From assembly GCF_001854865.1 (NCBI RefSeq), contig NZ_MDDW01000003.1:168589-174971 (forward strand): a DNA stretch of 6,383 bases, written 5' to 3'. This document shows positions 1 through 5,500 of this stretch, piece after piece. Position numbers and translations under genes: made by a program. The DNA comes from Rhizobium sp. LCM 4573 (GTDB lineage: Bacteria > Pseudomonadota > Alphaproteobacteria > Rhizobiales > Rhizobiaceae). Under the pieces are notes generated by a model. It was given only the letters and a program-made list of their open reading frames with translations, was not told the origin of the DNA and ran no database searches. Positions within the stretch are counted from its first letter, which is position 1, and the number at the start of each line of letters is the position of its first letter.

Positions 1-1
1 C

Positions 2-379
2 CGCGGTCTTGGCGAACTTTCAGGAGGCCAGCGCCAACTCGTCTCTCTGGCGCAAGCGCTGGTGCGGAAACCGGAAATCCTGCTGATGGACGAGCCGACC
101 TCGGCGCTGGACCTGCACCGTCAGGTGGAGGTTCTGGACTTCATCTCCCGACTCGCCCGGGAAAGCGGCATGATCGTCCTCATCGCACTGCACGATCTCA
201 ACCATGTCCTGCGTTACTGCGAAAACACGATCGTGATCGCGGATGGGGAGATGGCGATGAGCGGCTACACCACCACCGTCATCACCCCGGAAATGCTGCG
301 CGAAGTCTACAGGGTGTCAGCCCGGATCGAAACATGCTCTCGCGGCCAGAGGTTCATTCTGGTCGACGGAACGGCCTGA
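2..379 (+). CDS. ABC transporter ATPase, iron-siderophore/cobalamin (FecE/FepC) type, C-terminal part
   Basis: This is the last 125 codons of an ATP-binding subunit that would energise import of an Fe(III)-siderophore, haem or cobalamin-like ligand from the cytoplasmic face of an inner-membrane permease. The reading frame is open to the left edge, so the start and Walker A are outside the window. Visible in order (residues of the fragment): ABC signature LSGGQRQ at 6-12, Walker B ILLMDEP at 26-32, D-loop SALD at 34-37, and the switch histidine in ALHDLNH at residue 64. The LHDLN form of the H-loop and the tail (a GEMAMSG-like turn followed by [10 protein letters not shown]) are typical of the FecE/FepC/BtuD group rather than of amino-acid ATPases, so it is probably unrelated to the importer further right. 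It ends in TGA and converges on the regulator gene 21 bases away. The exact ligand is unknown. Confidence 0.9.
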   Translation, partial: RGLGELSGGQRQLVSLAQALVRKPEILLMDEPTSALDLHRQVEVLDFISRLARESGMIVLIALHDLNHVLRYCENTIVIADGEMAMSGYTTTVITPEMLREVYRVSARIETCSRGQRFILVDGTA

Positions 380-400
380 CGCTGCCTTGGCGAGGTTTAG

Positions 401-1726
401 CTAAAGAGCATTGGCAAGAGCGATTGCCTCTGCCACCTCCTCGCAGCGGCTTGAAAGCGTGGCGGTCGCCACGCGTATATGGTTGTCCTGCATGATGGAG
501 AACTTGCTGCCGGGATTGACCGCGATATTGCGCGCGGCAAGCGTCACCATCGCATATTGTTCCGACGCAACCGGCACCCATAGGCAAAGCCCACTGCCGG
601 GCGGTATGTGAACTCCCTTTCGCGCGAGCGCCTGTGCAAGGCCGTCCCTTCGCTTCTGATAGATATCGCGGGCATCAGCGATCACCTGCTGCGTCACCGG
701 ATCGCGCAGCAGCCAGGCGGTGGCCGCCTGCAGGATGCGGCTGGTCCATCCGGCGCTGAAGCTTCGATAGGACTGTATCTGATCGACAATGGCAGGCGAG
801 CTGGAAAGCACGGCAAGTCGGAGATCCGGACCCAGCGTCTTGGAATAGGAGACGATGTGGACCGTGCGCTCCGGAAAGCGGCTGCCCAGCGAGATGGGCG
901 GCATGGCGGAAATATCGCCTGTGCCGTCATCCTCGATAATCAATGCGTCGCTCCCCGCCAGAATATCTCCAAGCATAGTAAGACGGCTGGGACTGACTGT
1001 GGTGCCGGTAACGGAATGAAGCCGTGGTTGAAAGAGAAACACGGTCGGACGCTGCTGCAGCGCATCCCTCAGAGAGGACGGCAGAGGCCCCTCCTCGTCG
1101 CATGTGACCGGTATGATCCTCGCGCCGAGATCTTCCAGAATATCGAGAAGCCGCATCGCAGTCGGATGTTCGATGGCAACGGAAGCGCCCGGTGAAACCA
1201 GGGCATGCAGTGCCGTATAGACTGCGTTGTATCCGCCGTTGGTGGCCAGAAAAGCCTCCGCTGGATAAGGCCATCGCGGCGAGACGACCTCTTCCAGCTC
1301 CTTCACGATGCGGCTGCGTTCATAACTGTTGAGGTTCTGGACGGAAGCACCGTAGGCCATAGCCTCCGCAAGTCTTGGCAGAAGGCTGGCATCGGGCACG
1401 GCCTTGGTAAGATCAAGGGCCCCCGGCCCATAATTGCCCGAACTTGCAAGCCGCTCCGGCTTGGCGACGAAGCGGTCGCCACTCACCCAGGTGCCGTTCC
1501 GGCCGCGGCCCGTGATGATTTTCTGGCGCCTCAGCTCGCTCCATGCTTCGGAAATCGTAGCCGGGCTGACCCGCATTTCATAGGCAATATCCCGGATGGG
1601 CGGCAGGCGGGTACCGATCGGCAAGGCTCCGGCGCGAATGAGCGCCCTCGTTCCCAGTGCGATTCCGCGAATGGTGCGATCGGCTATTTTTTCGGCAAAC
1701 CAGGCGGCTTTGACGGTGTCGCTCAT
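401..1726 (-). CDS. MocR-type transcriptional regulator (GntR winged helix + PLP-dependent aminotransferase-like domain)
   Basis: A 441-residue protein of the usual MocR length. Residues about 10-85 form a GntR-like winged helix-turn-helix (LPIGTRLPPIRDIA, then VSPATISEAWSELRRQKII with GRGRNGTWV as the wing). Residues about 100-441 match a fold-type I aminotransferase. The pyridoxal-phosphate lysine is seen in VSYSKTLG (K296), the cofactor-ring acidic motif in IIEDDGTGD (about 265-273), and the C-terminal carboxylate-binding arginine in HIRVAT (R418). Known members (GabR, TauR, EnuR, PdxR) bind an amino compound or PLP and activate or repress a neighbouring, usually divergent, operon. Here the divergent operon is the decarboxylase-like gene plus the importer. 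I chose the ATG at 1724-1726: an in-frame ATG at 1772-1774 adds 16 atypical residues, lacks a ribosome site and would lie inside the probable operator. The chosen start has only a weak site (CTGGG). Odd: the usual NPTG-like loop reads HSVTG. Confidence 0.9.
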   Translation of the reverse strand: MSDTVKAAWFAEKIADRTIRGIALGTRALIRAGALPIGTRLPPIRDIAYEMRVSPATISEAWSELRRQKIITGRGRNGTWVSGDRFVAKPERLASSGNYGPGALDLTKAVPDASLLPRLAEAMAYGASVQNLNSYERSRIVKELEEVVSPRWPYPAEAFLATNGGYNAVYTALHALVSPGASVAIEHPTAMRLLDILEDLGARIIPVTCDEEGPLPSSLRDALQQRPTVFLFQPRLHSVTGTTVSPSRLTMLGDILAGSDALIIEDDGTGDISAMPPISLGSRFPERTVHIVSYSKTLGPDLRLAVLSSSPAIVDQIQSYRSFSAGWTSRILQAATAWLLRDPVTQQVIADARDIYQKRRDGLAQALARKGVHIPPGSGLCLWVPVASEQYAMVTLAARNIAVNPGSKFSIMQDNHIRVATATLSSRCEEVAEAIALANAL

Positions 1727-1728
1727 TT

Positions 1729-1758
1729 TTGACCCAGATAAATGTTCAATAACGTAAT
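1729..1758 (+). promoter_or_regulatory. Weak sigma-70-like promoter candidate for the decarboxylase/importer operon
   Basis: TTGACC at 1729-1734 (5 of 6 to the -35 consensus) is followed after 18 bases by CGTAAT at 1753-1758 (4 of 6 to the -10). Transcription would start near 1765, and the core repeat at 1759-1765 would overlap that start. The -10 match is poor, so this promoter would probably need activation or may not be real. Confidence 0.25.
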
Positions 1759-1788
1759 AACATTTGTGCTTCATATTTTGAACATTTA
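1739..1788. promoter_or_regulatory. Probable MocR operator: 11-base inverted repeat with a third core copy
   Basis: TAAATGTTCAA at 1739-1749 is the exact reverse complement of TTGAACATTTA at 1778-1788, with centres 39 bases apart. The 7-base core AACATTT occurs three times: inverted at 1740-1746, direct at 1759-1765 and direct at 1781-1787. The two direct copies are 22 bases apart, about two helical turns, so they lie on the same face of the DNA. MocR proteins such as GabR and PdxR are known to bind spaced direct and inverted repeats between divergent genes. The placement and form therefore suggest the binding site of the adjacent regulator. That assignment is inference. Confidence 0.5.
1754..1782 (-). 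promoter_or_regulatory. Weak sigma-70-like promoter candidate for the MocR gene
   Basis: Read on the minus strand, TTCAAA (1782 to 1777) and TATTAC (1759 to 1754) are 17 bases apart. Each matches its consensus at 4 of 6 positions. The -35 box falls within the right arm of the inverted repeat, and the predicted start lies in the left arm, which would fit autoregulation. It also overlaps the -10 candidate of the opposite direction. This is a weak match only. Confidence 0.2.
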
Positions 1789-1827
1789 GCTTCCTGCCCG
1801 TCGAGAATTTTTGTGAGTTTTTTCCGC

Positions 1828-2790
1828 ATGACTGTGAAGCTTCGCCTAGCCCTCCGCGATTGGGACTATATGACCCCGCTGGTTCTCGGAGACGTCTCCT
1901 CGCCCCGGCTCGACATTAAGGTCGATCGCGTTGGGACACTCGTCTCCAATATCGCCAAGGACGAAGCGCATGACGCGGCGGAAATGTCCTTCAGCCGCTA
2001 TTCCCAACTGCGCCACGACGGTGATGAGAGCGTTGTCGGCATGCCGAACTTCATCATGCGCGGCTTTCGCCATCGCTGTATCATCACCACCAAGGAAAGC
2101 CCGATCCGCGAGCTTTCGGACCTTGCCGGCAAGAAGATCGGCGTAACCGGCTGGCGCGATTCCGGAAATACCTGGACCCGTGCGGCGGTGCGCCGCGAAG
2201 GGGTCGGAGTGGACGATGCCATGTGGTATGCGGGGCGGCTGACGGAAGCGCATCCGATTACCGATCGTCTTGACGGTTTCGGCCGTCCGGGCCGTATTGA
2301 GGCCGCACCCGGCGAGCGCCCGATGACCGACCTTCTGCTGGACGGCGGCCTGGATGCCGTCTTCACCCCGTTCATGCCGAAGGGCTTCTTCGACCAGGAT
2401 TCTCCGTTTCGCCAGGTGCTCGACGATTTCCGCGCCGCCGAAGTTACCTATTTCAACGAAGTCGGCTATGTGCCGGGCATGCATCTTATCGGCTTCAAGG
2501 CTGAGATTGTGGCGGAGCATCCGTGGATCATGGACGAGCTCAGCGCGCTCATCGATGAATCGCAGCGCGTCTGGCTGGAGAAGCGCGAGAAATACGCGGA
2601 CACGACACCTTGGATGATAGACGAGCTACGTCGTTGTGCCTCCGATCTGCCCCCCTCCTGGAATATCAGCGGGCTAGAGGCAAACGAGAAGATGATCGAC
2701 GACTTCGCCACCGAGCTTTTCGAGCAGAAGATCCTTCCTCGACGACTGACGCCCGCCGAACTCTTTCCCTGGCATGCGAAAGCCAGATGA
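1828..2790 (+). CDS. 4,5-dihydroxyphthalate decarboxylase-like (Pht5 family) protein
   Basis: A 320-residue protein resembling proteins annotated as 4,5-dihydroxyphthalate decarboxylase, which share the periplasmic-binding-protein type II fold with NitT/TauT (NMT1-like) binding proteins. Recognisable family blocks are the start KLRLALRDWDYMTPL, PNFIMRGFRHRC (about 73-84), a DLAGKKIGVTGW block (about 98-109), SGNTWTRA (about 111-118), the TTPWMIDEL helix (about 260-268) and the end ELFEQKILPRRLTPAELF. There is no signal peptide, transmembrane segment or lipobox, so it should be cytoplasmic, which favours an enzyme over a transport receptor. Family members with proven activity remove a carboxyl group from an aromatic diacid; whether this one does is unproven. 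I chose the ATG at 1828 because family members begin close to this point. A GTG at 1813, with GAG 7 bases upstream, would add five residues. It is the first gene right of the divergent control region, and the binding-protein gene follows 58 bases later with no terminator seen between them. Confidence 0.75.
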   Translation: MTVKLRLALRDWDYMTPLVLGDVSSPRLDIKVDRVGTLVSNIAKDEAHDAAEMSFSRYSQLRHDGDESVVGMPNFIMRGFRHRCIITTKESPIRELSDLAGKKIGVTGWRDSGNTWTRAAVRREGVGVDDAMWYAGRLTEAHPITDRLDGFGRPGRIEAAPGERPMTDLLLDGGLDAVFTPFMPKGFFDQDSPFRQVLDDFRAAEVTYFNEVGYVPGMHLIGFKAEIVAEHPWIMDELSALIDESQRVWLEKREKYADTTPWMIDELRRCASDLPPSWNISGLEANEKMIDDFATELFEQKILPRRLTPAELFPWHAKAR

Positions 2791-2837
2791 AACCTCTATC
2801 CTTCGCCATTGAATGAACCAGCTGGCAGAACCAAAAA

Positions 2838-2842
2838 GGGGA
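2838..2842 (+). promoter_or_regulatory. Ribosome binding site deciding the binding-protein start
   Basis: GGGGA preceded by a run of A, 6 bases before the ATG at 2849. The in-frame ATG at 2813 has no comparable site, so the start at 2849 is preferred and leaves a normal signal peptide. Confidence 0.7.
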
Positions 2843-2848
2843 ATACCA

Positions 2849-3739
2849 ATGCCATCGAAATCGATCGTTTCAGCCACCTTCATCGGCCTCTTGCTCGCAA
2901 GCCCCACGCTTGGGCAGGATGCGGCCATTCCGAAGCTATCAGTCAACGAGGAACTGCGCGCGCGCTTGCCTGAAAACATCCGCACCGAAGGCAAGATGAT
3001 CTCGGTCAACAACGGTTCCTTTCCTCCCTATGAGATCGTCACCGGCACCGAGATGACCGGTGCCAGTGCCGATCTTACCGATGCGCTCGGGCAGGTGCTC
3101 GGCGTCAAGATCGAGCATGCGACCGTCGGCGGCCTTCCGGCACTGCTGGCCGGAGTCAATTCCGGCCGCTACCAGTTCGCCTTCGGCCCGGTCGGCGACT
3201 TCAAGAGCCGTGAAGAAGCCAACGACTTCGTGGATTGGGTGCAGGAATTCGTCGTCTTCGCGGTGCAGAAGGGCAATCCAAACGGCATAACTTCGCTGGA
3301 TACCGCTTGCGGCAACCGCATCGCCGTCATGGCCGGTGGCTCGGCCGAGCGGGTGATCCAGGCGCAGGCAGAAAAATGCAAGGCCGACGGCAAGGACCCT
3401 ATCGAGGTTCAATCCTATACGGATCAGCCGAGCTCCATTCTGGCGGTCCGCTCTAGGCGTGCCGACGCCTTCTTCTCCTCCCAGGCGCCGCTCACCTATT
3501 TCGTATCGCAGGCGAACGGCCAGCTGGAACTGACCGGCGTCGGTCAGAAGAACGGCTTCGACGACCTCTATCAGGGCGCCGTCGTCCCCAAAGGTTCGCC
3601 GCTCGGACCCGTCCTTCGGGACGCCATCAAGGTTCTGATGGACAACGGCACCTACGCCGCGATCATGAAGAAGTGGGGCCTTGAGAACAACATGCTCAAG
3701 GAGCCGGGCATCAATCTCGGGGGTCAGTTGCCGAAATGA
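2849..3739 (+). CDS. ABC transporter substrate-binding protein, family 3 (polar amino acid type)
   Basis: A 296-residue periplasmic receptor that would capture the solute and deliver it to the permease encoded next. Residues 1-22 are a Sec signal peptide: lysine at 4, hydrophobic core about 6-17, likely cut after SPTLG. It has no lipobox cysteine, so it should be soluble. The mature protein has the SBP_bac_3 layout: SVNNGSFPPYEIV (about 52-64), ADLTDALGQVLGVKIE (about 74-89), two lobes, and a closing MKKWGLENN helix. C154 and C177 are placed like the disulfide of this family. The start is the ATG at 2849 because GGGGA lies 6 bases upstream; an ATG at 2813 would put a polar stretch ahead of the signal peptide. 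Odd: the segment that normally reads like a D-x-x-x-x-x-x-x-T-x-x-R ligand motif is QFAFGPVGDFKSREE (about 109-123), so the ligand may not be an ordinary amino acid. The stop overlaps the permease start by 4 bases. Confidence 0.9.
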   Translation: MPSKSIVSATFIGLLLASPTLGQDAAIPKLSVNEELRARLPENIRTEGKMISVNNGSFPPYEIVTGTEMTGASADLTDALGQVLGVKIEHATVGGLPALLAGVNSGRYQFAFGPVGDFKSREEANDFVDWVQEFVVFAVQKGNPNGITSLDTACGNRIAVMAGGSAERVIQAQAEKCKADGKDPIEVQSYTDQPSSILAVRSRRADAFFSSQAPLTYFVSQANGQLELTGVGQKNGFDDLYQGAVVPKGSPLGPVLRDAIKVLMDNGTYAAIMKKWGLENNMLKEPGINLGGQLPK

Positions 3740-4659
3740 GCCAGCCGACCGTAACAAGCGCAGCGCCTCCTGGCGCTGCGGACTTTCGCGATGTGGCGAC
3801 GGCCCATGTGCCATTCCGTTTCGGCCGCCTCGCTCTTTGGCTGATCGTCGCCATCATCGTCGCCGATTTCGGCTGGATCGTCTCCAACAACGAGAATTTC
3901 GGCTGGCCGGTCGTCGCCCAGTATTTCTTCGACCCCACCGTCATCCAAGGCCTTTACGTTAGTCTCGGCCTGACCGTCGTCGGCATGGTGCTCGGCGTCA
4001 TCCTTGGTCTGCTGATCGCCATCGCCCGCATGTCGAACGACCGGCTGGCGAGTTCGTTCGCCTCGCTGTTCATCTGGTTCTTCCGCGGCACGCCGCTCTT
4101 GGTCCAGCTGATCTTCTGGTACAACATGTCGACGCTGTTCCCGCAGCTGTCGATCGCCATTCCCTTCGGTCCCACGCTGGCCAGCTGGGACACCAATTCG
4201 GTGATCACGCCGATGACGGCGGCGATCGTCGGCCTTGCGCTCAACGAAGCAGCCTACATGGCGGAGATCATCCGCGGCGGTCTGCTTTCCGTCGATCGCG
4301 GCCAGTCCGAAACCGCGGAAGCCTTCGGCATGACCAAGGCGCGGGCGCTGTGGCGGATCATCATTCCGCAGGCAATGCGCTCGATCGTGCCGCCGACCGG
4401 CAACCAGCTGATCAGCATGATCAAGGCGACCTCGCTCGTCAGCGTCATTGCGATGGCCGACCTGCTCTATTCGGTGCAATCGATCTATAACCGCACTTTC
4501 GAGATCATCCCGATGCTGATGGTTGCCGTCATCTGGTATCTGCTCATCACCTCGATCCTCAATGTCGGCCAGAGCTATATCGAAGCCTATTACGGCCGAA
4601 GCGATCGCCGCAATGGCGGTGCCGCCAAGCCTGCTGTCACAGAGGAGGCAAGCCATTGA
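3736..4659 (+). CDS. Amino acid ABC transporter permease (HisM/GlnP type)
   Basis: A 307-residue inner-membrane subunit forming the channel, most likely as a homodimer because no second permease gene is present. Hydrophobic segments lie at about 32-50, 73-98, 108-129, 158-176, 225-246 and 257-277. The family signatures are clear: [15 protein letters not shown] (about 115-129), [14 protein letters not shown] (about 169-182), and the EAA coupling loop [20 protein letters not shown] (about 194-213) that docks onto the ATPase. It is longer than the usual 220-240 residues. The extra length is a polar N-terminal tail, one additional membrane segment near 32-50, and a charged C-terminal tail. The start ATG shares ATGA with the preceding stop. 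The only nearby ribosome-site-like run is GGGGG about 12 bases upstream, so translation is probably coupled to the binding-protein gene. The substrate cannot be told from the permease. Confidence 0.93.
   Translation: MSQPTVTSAAPPGAADFRDVATAHVPFRFGRLALWLIVAIIVADFGWIVSNNENFGWPVVAQYFFDPTVIQGLYVSLGLTVVGMVLGVILGLLIAIARMSNDRLASSFASLFIWFFRGTPLLVQLIFWYNMSTLFPQLSIAIPFGPTLASWDTNSVITPMTAAIVGLALNEAAYMAEIIRGGLLSVDRGQSETAEAFGMTKARALWRIIIPQAMRSIVPPTGNQLISMIKATSLVSVIAMADLLYSVQSIYNRTFEIIPMLMVAVIWYLLITSILNVGQSYIEAYYGRSDRRNGGAAKPAVTEEASH
4642..4648 (+). promoter_or_regulatory. Strong ribosome binding site for a TTG start
   Basis: GAGGAGG, a near-perfect Shine-Dalgarno sequence, sits 7 bases before the TTG at 4656. 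It supports the rare start codon. The site lies inside the last codons of the permease. Confidence 0.75.
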
Positions 4660-5435
4660 CGACCATCGACAATGCACGGCCTCTCGTCCAGGCCCGTGAC
4701 GTCCACAAGGCGTTCGACCAGCTCGAAGTCCTGAAGGGCATCGATCTCGACGTCATGCCGGGTGAGGTAGTGGTCATCCTCGGGCCGTCGGGCTCGGGCA
4801 AGTCGACCTTCCTGCGCTGCATCAACCACCTCGAAGCCATCCAGAAAGGCTATATCGAGGTGGATGGCGAGCAGATCGGCTACCGGGTGAAGAACGATCG
4901 GCTGGAAAAGCTTTCGCCCAACGGCATTGCCCGCCAACGTCGCAAGATTGGCATGGTGTTCCAGCAGTTCAACCTCTACCCGCACATGACGGTGCTGCAG
5001 AACATCATCGAAGCACCCGTTGGCGTCCACGGGGAAAGTCGCAAGGATGCGATCGAAAATGCCAAGCAGCTTCTGCAACGCGTCGGCCTGTCGGAAAAGG
5101 CGAACGCCTATCCCCGCCAGCTCTCCGGCGGCCAGCAGCAGCGCGTGGCGATCGCCCGTGCACTGGCGATCAAGCCGAAGCTGATGCTGTTCGACGAGCC
5201 GACTTCGGCACTCGATCCCGAACTCGTCGGCGAAGTACTTTCGACCATGCGGGATCTGGCGAAGCAGGGCCTGACCATGATCGTCGTCACACACGAAATC
5301 GGGTTTGCCCGCGAGGCCGCCGACCGGGTGGTCTTCATGGATGGCGGCAAAATCGTCGAAATGGGCAAGCCTGAGGATGTAATCGGCAATCCGCAGCATC
5401 CGCGCACCCAGGCCTTCCTGTCGCGCTTCCTATAA
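4656..5435 (+). CDS. Amino acid ABC transporter ATP-binding protein (GlnQ/HisP type)
   Basis: A complete 259-residue ATPase that powers the importer from the cytoplasmic side. All nucleotide-site motifs are intact: Walker [10 protein letters not shown] (43-51), Q-loop in [13 protein letters not shown] (101-113), signature LSGGQQQR (156-163), Walker B LMLFDEP (177-183 region), D-loop SALD (184-187), and switch histidine in VTHEIGFA (H213). The [12 protein letters not shown] wording and the C-terminal [16 protein letters not shown] are hallmarks of the polar amino acid family. The length is slightly above the usual 240-250 because of the N-terminal lead and a short insert (about 77-90: [14 protein letters not shown]). 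The start is TTG, sharing TTGA with the permease stop and backed by a strong GAGGAGG; no in-frame ATG lies near the N-terminus. It is the last gene before the terminator at 5448. Confidence 0.95.
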   Translation: MTTIDNARPLVQARDVHKAFDQLEVLKGIDLDVMPGEVVVILGPSGSGKSTFLRCINHLEAIQKGYIEVDGEQIGYRVKNDRLEKLSPNGIARQRRKIGMVFQQFNLYPHMTVLQNIIEAPVGVHGESRKDAIENAKQLLQRVGLSEKANAYPRQLSGGQQQRVAIARALAIKPKLMLFDEPTSALDPELVGEVLSTMRDLAKQGLTMIVVTHEIGFAREAADRVVFMDGGKIVEMGKPEDVIGNPQHPRTQAFLSRFL

Positions 5436-5447
5436 ACTCCCCACCTT

Positions 5448-5476
5448 ACCCCGGCTCGAAAGGCCGGGGTCTTTTT
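5448..5476 (+). terminator. Intrinsic (Rho-independent) terminator after the importer operon
   Basis: ACCCCGGC at 5448-5455 and GCCGGGGT at 5463-5470 form a perfect 8-pair, GC-rich stem around a 7-base loop. A run of five T follows at 5472-5476. It lies 12 bases after the ATPase stop. The next gene on the same strand starts only 24 bases beyond it. Confidence 0.9.
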
Positions 5477-5500
5477 GAATTCGAAACCTCTGGACCTCCA

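Larger units (their letters stand above)
1727..1827. promoter_or_regulatory. Divergent intergenic control region
   Basis: These 101 bases separate the start codons of the regulator and the decarboxylase-like gene. The part from 1735 to 1790 is much richer in A+T than the genes on either side, as expected for a promoter/operator region. It must contain the promoters for both directions unless they lie within the genes. The repeat elements and weak promoter candidates inside it are listed separately. Confidence 0.7.

Noticed and set aside
396..405. TTTAGCTAAA palindrome at the convergent gene ends
   Set aside because: It is a loopless 10-base AT palindrome spanning the regulator's stop codon. 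It has neither a GC stem nor a T run, so I do not call it a terminator. The 21-base gap shows no other clear stem.
608..1195. 195-codon open frame on the plus strand within the MocR gene
   Set aside because: It is antisense to the aminotransferase domain with conserved PLP motifs. Its own translation is low in hydrophobic pattern and matches nothing I recognise.
1727..1774. Longer N-terminus of the MocR protein from the ATG at 1772-1774
   Set aside because: The added residues are not typical of the family, there is no ribosome site, and the segment overlaps the inverted repeat.
1813..1827. GTG start for the decarboxylase-like protein
   Set aside because: It is possible, with a weak GAG 7 bases upstream. 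The ATG at 1828 fits the family's usual N-terminus better, so it is kept only as an alternative.
1846..2520. 224-codon open frame on the minus strand
   Set aside because: It is antisense to the decarboxylase-like gene, with no independent support.
2939..3814. 291-codon open frame on the minus strand
   Set aside because: It is antisense to the binding-protein gene, which has a signal peptide, a ribosome site and family motifs. No domain is seen on the reverse strand.
3724..4677. 317-codon open frame on the minus strand
   Set aside because: It is antisense to the permease gene. The translation is very rich in D, H, R and E with no fold-like pattern, as expected from the complement of a membrane-protein gene.
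4590..5399. 269-codon open frame on the minus strand
   Set aside because: It is a shadow of the ATPase gene, whose full nucleotide-binding motif set is on the plus strand.
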